Below are positions 24,935-33,212 of a stretch of DNA of 64,000 nt, one piece after another. Below the pieces are notes generated by a model, which was not told where the DNA came from, ran no database searches, and worked only from the letters and a program-made list of their open reading frames with translations. Source of the DNA: Thiodiazotropha sp040506775. GTDB lineage: Bacteria; Pseudomonadota; Gammaproteobacteria; Chromatiales; Chromatiaceae. Position 1 is the first letter of the stretch. Each line of letters begins with the position of its first letter. The position numbers and the translations under genes were made by a program. The DNA lies in assembly GCA_040506775.1 (NCBI GenBank), contig JBEVWC010000003.1, positions 124,001-188,000 on the forward strand. The letters are read 5' to 3'.

Positions 24935-25225
24935 TCAAAAAAGCAGATTTGCATCACGCGACCCACGCAATATACGGATTAATTCGATGCCATGGGCATT
25001 GGGGCGGTAGTACAAAACATATCGATCAACGGGGAAGCTTTTGATTCCGGGAGCCAAATCCAGGCGATCTACGCCCAAGTCCGTAAACTCCGCCAGCTTC
25101 TGCGCTTTCTTCTCCAACCGCTCCAAAAATCGGTCGGCATTCACCGGCTGGTCTTCGGCAATATACAGCCAGATATCAACCAGGTCTTGTTCCGCTTCCG
25201 GTGAGATAATCAAGGTCGGCATCAA
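24935..25225 (-). CDS. parE: ParE-family toxin
   Basis: 96 residues of the RelE/ParE fold: LIISPEAEQDLVDIWLYIAED at the start, LAPGIKSFPVDRYVLYYRP in the centre, IELIRILRGSRDANLLF at the end. ParE toxins inhibit DNA gyrase. The ATG overlaps the parD stop, the usual antitoxin-first arrangement. It sits within a 1.2-kb insertion between the HDOD gene and ispD and looks more AT-rich than the housekeeping genes on either side. Confidence 0.92.
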   Translation of the reverse strand: MMPTLIISPEAEQDLVDIWLYIAEDQPVNADRFLERLEKKAQKLAEFTDLGVDRLDLAPGIKSFPVDRYVLYYRPNAHGIELIRILRGSRDANLLF

Positions 25226-25482
25226 CGGTTCCCATCTTGGGCGGATAGCGCTCTAGCCTTAATCGCGTCAATGTCCAATGGCTTACCTTCGCCATTGTCC
25301 AGGGAGGTCAGACCCTGAATAATATCTTGGCGTAGAGCCTCTAATTTCATGGATTGGAGTGCGTCGCGCTCTTCCAGCAACCGTAATGCTTCGCGGATAA
25401 CCTCACTCACAGAGCTATACATTCCTCCTGCAACCTTCTGTTTTACGTAAGATTCCAGTTGAGGCGTCAGAGATACATTCAT
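25222..25482 (-). CDS. parD: ParD-family antitoxin
   Basis: 86 residues from the ATG at 25482, which has GGAGG 8 bases upstream (an upstream in-frame ATG at 25503 lacks one). The ribbon-helix-helix N-terminus reads MNVSLTPQLESYVKQKVAGG then YSSVSEVIREALRLLEERD, as in ParD/CopG. It should bind ParE and repress its own promoter. The complete and intact pair suggests a functional module. Confidence 0.93.
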   Translation of the reverse strand: MNVSLTPQLESYVKQKVAGGMYSSVSEVIREALRLLEERDALQSMKLEALRQDIIQGLTSLDNGEGKPLDIDAIKARALSAQDGNR

Positions 25483-25774
25483 GCCACAGGCCTCCGAGTT
25501 CAAGTAACGAGTAATGTCAGATTATAGCAATAACTGCTAATTCTTGTTATTTGAGTATAAGAAGGATAAATCGGACTTTTTACCCCGGCCTGGCATCAGC
25601 ATTCCGATAACGGCCCGCTATTTCACCGCCCGATCACCCTGTATATGTACTGAAATCCGCGTATAGCGACTGAGAATCTGCCCGTAGTTTTTCCATTTAT
25701 CCCCCTTCACAACCTCCCGGCAAGCCGACACCCTGCTTAGGCTCCCAGCACAGCGTTTGTCGTCGGTTATTTTG

Positions 25775-26060
25775 TCAGCTGAACGGGCTTGTCGGGAGAG
25801 CCAGCCAACTCTCAGTCAGCGGGGCGATTTCATTGGAGTTGGCATTGTCCTTCAGGTAATCGAAGACCTTCTGGACCACCTTGGGATCTCGATACAGGCA
25901 ATGACTTTTGCGGTTCTGCAGCAGTATGGACAGATCCCTATGTCGATACCAAAAACACGTTTCAGGCGCTGCGCCCAAGTCAAGGAGGTGTGTAGTTCAG
26001 CTGATGCTCGCGGCTCAACTGTCAACAGAGGGATTTCCTGACTGCTCAGCGCCTCGACCC
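25775..26060 (-). pseudogene. IS91-family transposase remnant (C-terminal fragment, frameshifted)
   Basis: Read on the minus strand, one frame gives LTWAQRLKRVFGIDIGICPY then KVIACIE, and after a one-base loss near 25893 the next frame continues DPKVVQKVFDYLKDNA and ends TSPFS. This is the C-terminal signature of IS91/IS801-type transposases (AQRLKRVFxIDIxxCPxC..VIAxIEDPxVIxxIL). The zinc-ribbon second cysteine pair is degraded and the N-terminal catalytic part is absent. It is a dead transposon end beside parDE. Confidence 0.75.
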
Positions 26061-26089
26061 AGCGGAAACGGGCGCTTCCATAAACCAGC

Positions 26090-26135
26090 TGATCGATTGT
26101 CTCAGAGGTAGAACTCGGCCAGTGCCAGGTCCTCC
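26090..26135. repeat. Direct repeat copy 2: authentic 3' end of ispD
   Basis: Matches 24872-24916 with a few substitutions and one short indel. It comprises the last codons of ispD and the flanking TGATCGAT. See the insertion finding. Confidence 0.85.
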
Positions 26136-26788
26136 GGCCGGGTGATCTTGATGTTCCCGGGGGACCCCTCCACCATCAGCGGCTGGTGACCCAGCGCTTC
26201 CAGCGCACTCGCCTCATCCGTTACCTGCCCACACGACGCAATCACCTGTTCCAAGGCTTCGGTCAGCATCCCCAGGCGGAACATTTGCGGGGTGAAGGCG
26301 CGCCACAGACGATCCCTGGACCGGGTTCCTGTCACCTGGCCGTTCACATCGACCTCTTTGATGGTATCGGTCACGGGTATACCCAACAACCCGCCCACCG
26401 GATGCTCACTGAGCCGTTCGATCAGTCGATCGAGATCCTCATGGGCCAGACAGGGACGTGCAGCATCGTGAACCAGCACCCAGTCATCCGCTGCCGCGTG
26501 TTCCAGCACCACACGCAGGGCATTGAGGACGGAATGACAACGCTCCTCTCCTCCGCTCACTCGAATGACCCGGGGATCCCGGGCATGCTCGCAATCCTCC
26601 CAGTGGACATCTTCCACCGACAGGGCGACAAACACGGTATTGATAAGAGGGTGGCGCAACAGGCGTGCCAGGCTGTGATCGATGACACGCCGTCCCGCGA
26701 GGAGTCGATACTGCTTCGGAATCTCACCGCCCATGCGACGTCCGACACCGGCGGCGGGGACCACGGCCCAATAGCGTATGGGGGTCAT
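26102..26788 (-). CDS. ispD: 2-C-methyl-D-erythritol 4-phosphate cytidylyltransferase
   Basis: 228 residues. Nucleotidyltransferase signature VVPAAGVGRRMGGEIPKQYR at the N-terminus, DDWVLVHDAARPCL at mid-length and GNIKITRPEDLALAE at the end. It makes CDP-ME from MEP and CTP, the third MEP-pathway step. The ATG overlaps the ftsB stop. Its 3' end is duplicated 1.2 kb downstream. Confidence 0.97.
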   Translation of the reverse strand: MTPIRYWAVVPAAGVGRRMGGEIPKQYRLLAGRRVIDHSLARLLRHPLINTVFVALSVEDVHWEDCEHARDPRVIRVSGGEERCHSVLNALRVVLEHAAADDWVLVHDAARPCLAHEDLDRLIERLSEHPVGGLLGIPVTDTIKEVDVNGQVTGTRSRDRLWRAFTPQMFRLGMLTEALEQVIASCGQVTDEASALEALGHQPLMVEGSPGNIKITRPEDLALAEFYL

Positions 26789-27072
26789 GGCTTGGCCTCG
26801 TCCGGCGTGACCACCTGATAGAAGGTCTCACCCTCCTTGATCATTCCCAGCTCACTGCGGGCACGCTCCTCGATGGCGGCCTTACCACTGCGCAGATCCT
26901 CGACTTCCGCCTGCAGGGCACGGTTGCGCTTGCGCAGCCCCACCAGTTCCTGCTGCAGTGCTTCGATCTCCACCTTCAGATTACTGACTTCGGCCAGGCT
27001 GCCTTCACCCACCCAAAGGCGGTATTGCAGGAACAACAGCAATACCAGGAGCAGAGCAATCACAATACGCAT
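26785..27072 (-). CDS. ftsB: Cell division protein FtsB
   Basis: 95 residues: an N-terminal membrane helix (IVIALLLVLLLFLQYRLWVG) followed by a coiled coil (VSNLKVEIEALQQELVGLRKRNRALQAEVEDL) and a periplasmic tail ending GMIKEGETFYQVV. FtsB links FtsL and FtsQ in the divisome. Located between eno and ispD as in most gammaproteobacteria. Confidence 0.95.
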   Translation of the reverse strand: MRIVIALLLVLLLFLQYRLWVGEGSLAEVSNLKVEIEALQQELVGLRKRNRALQAEVEDLRSGKAAIEERARSELGMIKEGETFYQVVTPDEAKP

Positions 27073-27119
27073 GGATCAGGCCGCTCCCAACTATTCCCTG
27101 TCAGGACAGACGTCCCGGA

Positions 27120-28403
27120 TCAGGTGATCGAAACGGGAAAGGCGTCCTTACCCGCGAACACGGCTTCGTCACCCAGTTGATCCTCGATACGCATCAATTG
27201 GTTGTACTTGGCCACCCGGTCGGAGCGTGAAAGGGAACCGGTCTTGATCTGACCGGTCGCGGTGGCCACCACCAGGTCTGCTATGGTGGTATCCTCGGTT
27301 TCACCGGAGCGGTGAGAGACCACCGAGCTGTAGCCGGCATCCCGGGCCATGGCGATGGCGTCCAGGGTCTCGGTCAGGGTCCCGATCTGGTTGACCTTGA
27401 TGAGGATTGAATTGGCGATATTCTCATCGATGCCCCGTTTGAGGATCTTGGTGTTGGTGACGAACAGATCATCACCCACCAGCTGTACCCGCTGACCCAG
27501 TTTTTCGGTCAACAGTTTCCAGCCGTCCCAATCGCTCTCATCCATGCCATCCTCGATGCTGATGATGGGATACTGGTCCACCCAGGCGGCGAGATAATCG
27601 GCGAACTCCGCAGCACTGAACTTACGTCCCTCGGAGGCCAGGTCGTAGACCCCGTCCTTGTAGAACTCGGAACTGGCGACATCCAGCCCCAGGTAGATAT
27701 CCTTACCCGCACTGAAACCGGCTTTGTTGATCGCCTCGAGAATCACCTCGATCGCCGCTTCGTTGGACGGTAGGTTGGGGGCAAAGCCGCCTTCGTCACC
27801 GACCGCGGTGGCCATACCCCGTCCCTTGAGAACACTCTGCAGGGCGTGGAAGACCTCGGCGCCGTAGCGCACTGCTTCCCGGATGGATCCGGCACCCACC
27901 GGCAGGATCATGAACTCCTGCAAATCGACGCTGTTATCCGCGTGCGCCCCACCATTGATGATATTCATCATTGGCACCGGTAAGCGGTATGGCCCCGCAG
28001 AGAGTGAGCGATACAGAGGCAATGCCCGCTCCTGTGCCGTGGCGTGGGCCGCGGCCAGGGACACACCCAGCAGGGCGTTGGCGCCCAGCTTGGCCTTGTT
28101 TTCAGTGCCATCCAGATCCAGCATGCACTGATCGATGCCGGCCTGATCCTCCGCATCCATGCCCATCAGCGCGTCCCGAATCGGACCATTGACGTGGGAG
28201 ACCGCCTTGAGCACCCCTTTCCCCAGATAACGGCTCTTGTCGCCATCACGCAGCTCCAGGGCTTCCCGGGAACCGGTTGACGCGCCGGAAGGCACCATGG
28301 CCCGTCCAATCGCACCTTCCGCGGTGATGACATCGGCTTCGATGGTCGGATTACCTCGTGAATCGAGAATCTCTCGTGCACGAACATCAACGATTTCGGA
28401 CAT
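27120..28403 (-). CDS. eno: Enolase
   Basis: 427 residues from the ATG at 28403 (GGAG 5 bases upstream; a GTG two codons earlier overlaps the ribosome site). Family signatures include AREILDSRGNPTIEADV, MVPSGASTGSREALELRDGD, the magnesium ligands in SIEDGMDESDWDGW and the catalytic SHRSGETEDTTIADL near the C-terminus. It converts 2-phosphoglycerate to phosphoenolpyruvate, which the neighbouring KdsA uses. Confidence 0.98.
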   Translation of the reverse strand: MSEIVDVRAREILDSRGNPTIEADVITAEGAIGRAMVPSGASTGSREALELRDGDKSRYLGKGVLKAVSHVNGPIRDALMGMDAEDQAGIDQCMLDLDGTENKAKLGANALLGVSLAAAHATAQERALPLYRSLSAGPYRLPVPMMNIINGGAHADNSVDLQEFMILPVGAGSIREAVRYGAEVFHALQSVLKGRGMATAVGDEGGFAPNLPSNEAAIEVILEAINKAGFSAGKDIYLGLDVASSEFYKDGVYDLASEGRKFSAAEFADYLAAWVDQYPIISIEDGMDESDWDGWKLLTEKLGQRVQLVGDDLFVTNTKILKRGIDENIANSILIKVNQIGTLTETLDAIAMARDAGYSSVVSHRSGETEDTTIADLVVATATGQIKTGSLSRSDRVAKYNQLMRIEDQLGDEAVFAGKDAFPVSIT

Positions 28404-28537
28404 AGTCACTCCGTATGATTTTTAGCTTTAAATTCTGTTGCAAACCGGCCTTCAGCGCATTTGCACCACCCCCGGTTCTCCCATACAGGGAGTGACAGGA
28501 TCGGTTCCAGGTGGTTCAACCCGTATCGGGTTCTACA

Positions 28538-29371
28538 CTAGAGCTGCGTCTCAACCAGGCCTTTGCCTTTAACCAGTCTGTCCATCTCCACCAGGGTCTC
28601 CAACAGGTCACGCATGCGTGGCAGCGGCCAGGCGTTGGGACCATCACTCAGAGCCTGATCCGGATTTGGATGGGTTTCCATGAACAATCCCGATACCCCG
28701 GCCGCCACAGCAGCGCGCGCCAATACCGGTACAAATTCTCTCTGGCCACCGGAACTCTTGCCCTGCCCCCCGGGTAATTGCACCGAGTGGGTGGCATCGT
28801 AGACCACCGGACAACCGGTTTGTCTCATGATTGCCAGGGAGCGCATATCCGACACCAGATTGTTATAGCCGAATGATACACCACGTTCACACACCATGAT
28901 CTGCGGGTTTCCGGCCGCCCGGGCCTTCTCCACCACGTTGACCATATCCCAGGGCGCCAGAAACTGCCCCTTTTTGATGTTCACCGGCAAACCCTGGCGG
29001 GCCACCTGCTGGATAAAATTGGTCTGCCGACACAGGAATGCCGGGGTCTGCAGCACGTCCACACAGGCCGAGACTTCGTTCAGAGGGGTATCTTCATGCA
29101 CATCGGTCAACACCGGGACACCGATCTCTGCCCGCACCTTTTCGAGGATCTGCAGGCCCTGCTCCATACCCGGCCCCCGGTAACTCTCCACTGAGGACCG
29201 GTTCGCCTTGTCGAAAGAGGATTTGTAGATGAACGGGATGCCCAACTCCCCACACAGGGCCTTCAATTCACCCGCCGTATCGAGGGCGAGCTGCTCACTT
29301 TCGATCACGCAGGGCCCGGCGATGAGAAACAGCGGCTGATCCAGCCCCGCCTCGAAGGTACAGAGCTTCAT
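28538..29371 (-). CDS. kdsA: 3-deoxy-8-phosphooctulonate synthase
   Basis: 277 residues of the DAHP/KDO8P synthase family: FLIAGPCVIESEQLALDTA, FIYKSSFDKANRSS, PVLTDVHEDTPL and FDATHS-like VVYDATHSVQLPGG. It condenses phosphoenolpyruvate with arabinose 5-phosphate for LPS Kdo. The ATG overlaps the pyrG stop by four bases, so the two genes are coupled. The start of the pyrG-kdsA-eno-ftsB-ispD cluster is conventional. Confidence 0.97.
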   Translation of the reverse strand: MKLCTFEAGLDQPLFLIAGPCVIESEQLALDTAGELKALCGELGIPFIYKSSFDKANRSSVESYRGPGMEQGLQILEKVRAEIGVPVLTDVHEDTPLNEVSACVDVLQTPAFLCRQTNFIQQVARQGLPVNIKKGQFLAPWDMVNVVEKARAAGNPQIMVCERGVSFGYNNLVSDMRSLAIMRQTGCPVVYDATHSVQLPGGQGKSSGGQREFVPVLARAAVAAGVSGLFMETHPNPDQALSDGPNAWPLPRMRDLLETLVEMDRLVKGKGLVETQL

Positions 29372-30999
29372 GCCCGCGAATCCCGATGTTGCCGCGCGGC
29401 CTCGATAAACCCGGAGAACAAGGGATGTCCGTAGCGGGGGGTCGAGGTGAATTCCGGATGAAACTGACAGGCCACGAACCAGGGGTGCTCCGGGATCTCC
29501 ACAATCTCGACCAGACGTCCGTCCACCGAGCGTCCCGAAACCTTCATGCCTGCGGTGACGATGTCATCCAGGTAGCTGTTGTTGAACTCGTAACGGTGCC
29601 GGTGGCGCTCAACGATCACATCTTTGGCATAGAGCTGGTGGGTCAGGCTGTTCGGCTGCAGGCGGCATTGCTGCCCGCCCAGGCGCATGGTACCGCCCAT
29701 GTCAGACTGTTCGCTGCGGGTTTCCACCTTGCCATCCGCGTTCAGCCATTCGGTGATCAAACCGATCACAGGGTTCGGCGAAGAGCGGTCGAACTCAGTG
29801 CTGTGGGCACCCTCCAGATTGGCCACATGACGGGCGAATTCGATCACCGCAACCTGCATCCCGAGACAGATTCCAAGATAGGGCACACGTTGTTCACGGG
29901 CATATTGAACGGCGGCAATCTTGCCTTCCACACCGCGGTTGCCGAAACCACCCGGCACCAGGATGGCATCCATACCCTCGAGGATTCCGGTCCCGCTTTT
30001 TTCGATCTGTTCGGAATCCACATAGTGGATGACCACCTTGTTGCCGGTGTGTACGCCCGCATGCACCAGCGCCTCGGAAAGGGACTTGTAGGCCTCGGTG
30101 AGATGGACATACTTGCCTACCATCGCGATCTGTACCTCACCCTTGAGGTTGTCCAGTCCATCGAGGAATGCCTGCCACTCGGAGAGGTCCGCCGGGGGCA
30201 GATCAAGATTGAAGCGCTGATTCACCAGCTCGTCCATGCCCTGGGCATGCAGCAATACCGGTATGCGGTAGATGGAATCGGCATCCACAGCAGAGATGAC
30301 CGCCCTCTCCGGTACATTGGTGAACAGGGCGATCTTCTGCCGTTCCCCTTCCGGCAGGGGTTGTTCGGAACGGCATACCAGGATATCCGGTTGTATGCCG
30401 ATCGAGCGCAGTTCCTTGACCGAGTGCTGGGTGGGCTTGGTTTTGATCTCCCCGGACGCCTTGATGTACGGCACCAGGGTGAGATGCATGTACATGGTCC
30501 GCTGCGGACCCATCTCCACCCCCATCTGGCGAATCGCCTCGAGGAAGGGTAGTGATTCGATATCGCCCACGGTGCCGCCGATCTCGACCAGACAGATATC
30601 CTTGTCGGCGGCGCCCAGCAGGATGCTCTCCTTGATCTGGTTGGTGATATGGGGAATGACCTGGACCGTACCGCCGAGATAGTCCCCGCGGCGCTCCTTG
30701 CGGATCACGCTTTCGTAGATCTGTCCGGTGGTGAAATTGTTGTTGCGGCCCATGGTGCTGCGGATGTAGCGCTCATAATGCCCCAGGTCCAGGTCCGTTT
30801 CGGCCCCATCATCGGTGACAAAAACCTCCCCGTGCTGGAAAGGGCTCATGGTGCCGGGATCCACGTTGATATAGGGATCCAATTTGATCATCGTGACGTT
30901 GAGCCCGCGAGCCTCGAGGAGTGCCGCGAGTGATGCCGATGCAATACCTTTGCCCAGGGAAGAGACAACGCCGCCCGTAATGAAAATGAAACTGGTCAT
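29368..30999 (-). CDS. pyrG: CTP synthase
   Basis: 543 residues. The synthetase domain opens with FIFITGGVVSSLGKGIASAS (P-loop), and the class-I amidotransferase domain has the nucleophile Cys in YLGICLGMQVAVIEFA and the His-Glu pair in ACQFHPEFTSTP. It makes CTP from UTP, ATP and glutamine. It is the first gene of the cluster, divergent from the sulfur globule protein gene. Confidence 0.98.
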   Translation of the reverse strand: MTSFIFITGGVVSSLGKGIASASLAALLEARGLNVTMIKLDPYINVDPGTMSPFQHGEVFVTDDGAETDLDLGHYERYIRSTMGRNNNFTTGQIYESVIRKERRGDYLGGTVQVIPHITNQIKESILLGAADKDICLVEIGGTVGDIESLPFLEAIRQMGVEMGPQRTMYMHLTLVPYIKASGEIKTKPTQHSVKELRSIGIQPDILVCRSEQPLPEGERQKIALFTNVPERAVISAVDADSIYRIPVLLHAQGMDELVNQRFNLDLPPADLSEWQAFLDGLDNLKGEVQIAMVGKYVHLTEAYKSLSEALVHAGVHTGNKVVIHYVDSEQIEKSGTGILEGMDAILVPGGFGNRGVEGKIAAVQYAREQRVPYLGICLGMQVAVIEFARHVANLEGAHSTEFDRSSPNPVIGLITEWLNADGKVETRSEQSDMGGTMRLGGQQCRLQPNSLTHQLYAKDVIVERHRHRYEFNNSYLDDIVTAGMKVSGRSVDGRLVEIVEIPEHPWFVACQFHPEFTSTPRYGHPLFSGFIEAARQHRDSRA

Positions 31000-31322
31000 G
31001 GAGTTCTGCTGCCAGGTTAGAGTGCCGGGAAATGGGAATATGGACGGGAGTAAACAGTATCAGATACGCCCCTATCTCTCAATCTCGGAGGGCACGAGCG
31101 GAGCAATCCGGCCTGATTCAATCCATGGTTGAATCTGAACACCCAAGGACTATAATCGATGGGCGTACCACGCAAATAACAACTAACTGAAAAGAATGAC
31201 CCCGAGTCCATCGACGGTTGGCCCAGGAGCGGCTAACGCCTCCACCTCCCAATCCTGACAAACGGGTTGTTTTGTTTCAGAAATCACGTCGTTATTGAAA
31301 CCATCTTTGAGAGGAAGAAAGC
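31000..31322. other. pyrG-sgp divergent intergenic region
   Basis: 323 bp with no credible gene. It must hold the promoters of pyrG (minus) and the sulfur globule gene (plus). GAGAGG precedes the latter's ATG. I see no clear operator or promoter consensus. Confidence 0.5.
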
Positions 31323-31673
31323 ATGATGAAATTTGCTAAAGTTCTGAGTGTCGCCGCACTCGTCGCCGTTTCCACCAGTGCCTCCGCTTGGTGGGGTCCG
31401 GGTTGGGGCAACGGTAACCGCGGCTGGAACAATGACGGCTGGGGCGATGGCTGGGGTGACGGCTCCGGTGATTTCAGCTTTGGCATGAGCGGCAATGCTC
31501 GTGGTTCCGGCTACGGTCGTGGCAACAACTACTACCGTGACTATTATGGCTATGGCCCGTATGGCTACGGTGCTCCTTACGGCTACGGCGCTCCTTACGG
31601 CGGTTACGGCGCTCCTTACGGCTACCCGGCTCCGGCAGCTCCTGCTGCTCCGGCTCCGGCTCCTGCCCAGTAA
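31323..31673 (+). CDS. Sulfur globule envelope protein (Sgp family)
   Basis: 116 residues with a Sec signal peptide (KFAKVLSVAALVAVSTSASA, predicted cleavage before WW at residue 23) and a low-complexity mature part rich in Gly, Tyr, Asn, Trp and Pro. The WGNGNRGWNND, GDGWGDGSGDFSFGMSG and GYGRGN blocks match sulfur globule proteins, which coat periplasmic sulfur droplets. The C-terminus has GYGAPY repeats followed by an Ala-Pro tail. There is no cysteine. It is a single gene with its own terminator, expected to be highly expressed when sulfur is stored. Confidence 0.9.
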   Translation: MMKFAKVLSVAALVAVSTSASAWWGPGWGNGNRGWNNDGWGDGWGDGSGDFSFGMSGNARGSGYGRGNNYYRDYYGYGPYGYGAPYGYGAPYGGYGAPYGYPAPAAPAAPAPAPAQ

Positions 31674-31694
31674 GCCGATCCGTCACGACGGAGA

Positions 31695-31723
31695 AAAAGC
31701 CGGCTTCAATGCCGGCTTTTTTA
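31695..31723 (+). terminator. Rho-independent terminator of the sulfur globule gene
   Basis: AAAAGCCGGC, loop TTCAAT, GCCGGCTTTTTT: a 10-pair stem with a T-run, 22 bp after the stop codon. Symmetric enough to work in both directions, but no gene on the opposite strand needs it. Confidence 0.92.
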
Positions 31724-32119
31724 TGCCTGGCCTCCCTTATCCCGCGGCATGAAAGGCTCATAAGGCAGACAGGATGTGTCGTACAAGCGACCTGAAATGG
31801 GATGCAATACCCAAAACAGACAACCACTGACCAAGCGGCAGTGAATCACCCCGATCAGGACCCGCCCAATCCTGTCCTGAAATAAGAAAAATAGCGAAAC
31901 GACTTGATCTGCATAAAGATTTTCTGGAAGAATAGCTCCGATGAGTTGGTACTCCTTCAGTGTGACAGGGACAGGATCGACGCGTCGGAGAGCGGGAACT
32001 GACAAACCATCAGGCATGGTTCCCATCGGGCGCACCTGCAGGGAGCCTCCAGGATGTGATTGTTTGGCAGGTGTACCAGCCCCGTTGCAGGTACGCACCC
32101 GTTGTGCTGGAGCATATTC
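31724..32119. other. sgp-fnr intergenic region
   Basis: 396 bp without a credible gene; open frames on the minus strand here have no recognisable product. It contains a near-consensus FNR site at 31904-31917 upstream of fnr. Confidence 0.5.
31904..31917. promoter_or_regulatory. Near-consensus FNR box upstream of fnr
   Basis: TTGAT-CTGC-ATAAA, one mismatch from TTGAT-N4-ATCAA. Located 203 bp before the proposed fnr start. Possible autoregulation; weaker than the perfect box at 37220. Confidence 0.4.
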
Positions 32120-32878
32120 TTGACTAACAGAAAAGTTGTCTCTTTCGAAAACATCAAAGTTGCCTGTAAAGACTGCAGCCTCTCCACGCTTTGTCTCCCC
32201 ATGGGACTGACACCTGATGACGTGGAGCGTCTGGACAGCATCATCAAAAGGGGACGCCCCTATCATCGAGGTGACCACCTGTTCCGGGGTGGCGACCGCT
32301 TTCACAGCCTGCGTGTGATCACCAGTGGTTCAGTCAAGACCTATACCCCCAACGAAGATGGTGGCGAGCAGGTCCTCGGGTTTCATCTGCCCGGCGAATT
32401 GATCGGGCTCGATGCGATACAGGATGATCACCATACCTGCTCAGCCGTCGCCCTAGAGACCACTGCGGTCTGTGAAATCCCCTTCTCCCAGCTTGAATCC
32501 CTCAGTTCAATCATGCCCAGTCTGCAGCATCAGATGTACCGGTTGCTCAGCCGCGAAATCGGCCAGGATACCGAAATGCTGACCCTGCTGGGTAAGAAAA
32601 GCGCCGAGGAACGACTGGCAACCTTTCTGCTGAGCTTCTCTGAGCGCTTCAAACAGCGGGGATTCTCGGCCAGCGATTTTTTTCTCAGCATGTCACGCCA
32701 CGAAATCGGCAACTACCTTGGCCTGGCGGTGGAGACGGTGAGTCGGCTGTTCACCCGATTCCAGGACGATCAGCTGCTGCAGGTGGAGCGAAAGCATGTC
32801 CAGTTGCTGGACATCCCCCGGCTCTATCAGCTGGTGCAGGGTGGTGACAGCGCCAAATCCTCCCAGTCCCGGGGCTAA
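32120..32878 (+). CDS. fnr: Fnr-type oxygen-sensing transcription regulator
   Basis: 252 residues from a TTG at 32120, which has GGAG 8 bases upstream; no ATG fits. The four cluster cysteines of FNR are present: Cys16, Cys19, Cys25 (CKDCSLSTLC) and Cys118 (TTAVCEIPF). A cNMP-binding-type domain precedes a helix-turn-helix (SRHEIGNYLGLAVETVSRLFTRFQ) with the E-x2-S-R contacts for TTGAT half sites. It should sense oxygen through a 4Fe-4S cluster and control anaerobic genes. The length equals E. coli FNR. Confidence 0.93.
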   Translation: MTNRKVVSFENIKVACKDCSLSTLCLPMGLTPDDVERLDSIIKRGRPYHRGDHLFRGGDRFHSLRVITSGSVKTYTPNEDGGEQVLGFHLPGELIGLDAIQDDHHTCSAVALETTAVCEIPFSQLESLSSIMPSLQHQMYRLLSREIGQDTEMLTLLGKKSAEERLATFLLSFSERFKQRGFSASDFFLSMSRHEIGNYLGLAVETVSRLFTRFQDDQLLQVERKHVQLLDIPRLYQLVQGGDSAKSSQSRG

Positions 32879-33212
32879 TCTAGAGTCCTGAATAGATCCA
32901 CTAATAATATTGGGAACGCAGCTCTTCGAGACATTGTGGCGGGTGGACTCAGATACGTTCTACCCACCTAATATGGATCGTACATTTATCGACGCTTTCA
33001 GATGCTCTGCGGGGGAATAACCGATCATCGGCATGACCTCTCCAATACCTTGGTTTGCCTGGCCGATCCATCTCACCACGAAGGACACGAAGCGCACGAA
33101 GGATTGATTCAATCATCCCTCAAATACCACCCTTCGCGCGCTTCGTCTTCTTCGTGGTAAAAAACAATCCTGAGTCCTTAGATCGTACAGGATGCTGCTG
33201 ATCCCGTGTGAG
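32879..33212. other. fnr-dnaQ convergent intergenic region
   Basis: 334 bp with no gene; much of it is the palindromic repeat at 33038-33160. Confidence 0.6.
33038..33160. repeat. Dispersed palindromic repeat, copy A
   Basis: A lead-in CTCTCCAATACCTTGG..GATCCATCTC is followed by ACCACGAAGGACACGAAGCG and, 30 bases later, its inverted complement ending CTTCTTCGTGGT. The whole unit recurs in opposite orientation at 42467-42582. Palindromic and intergenic, of the REP/MITE type, with no coding capacity. Confidence 0.85.

Noticed and set aside
31721..32305. A 194-codon minus-strand frame between sgp and fnr
   Set aside because: Overlaps the sgp terminator and the well-supported fnr gene; no recognisable product.
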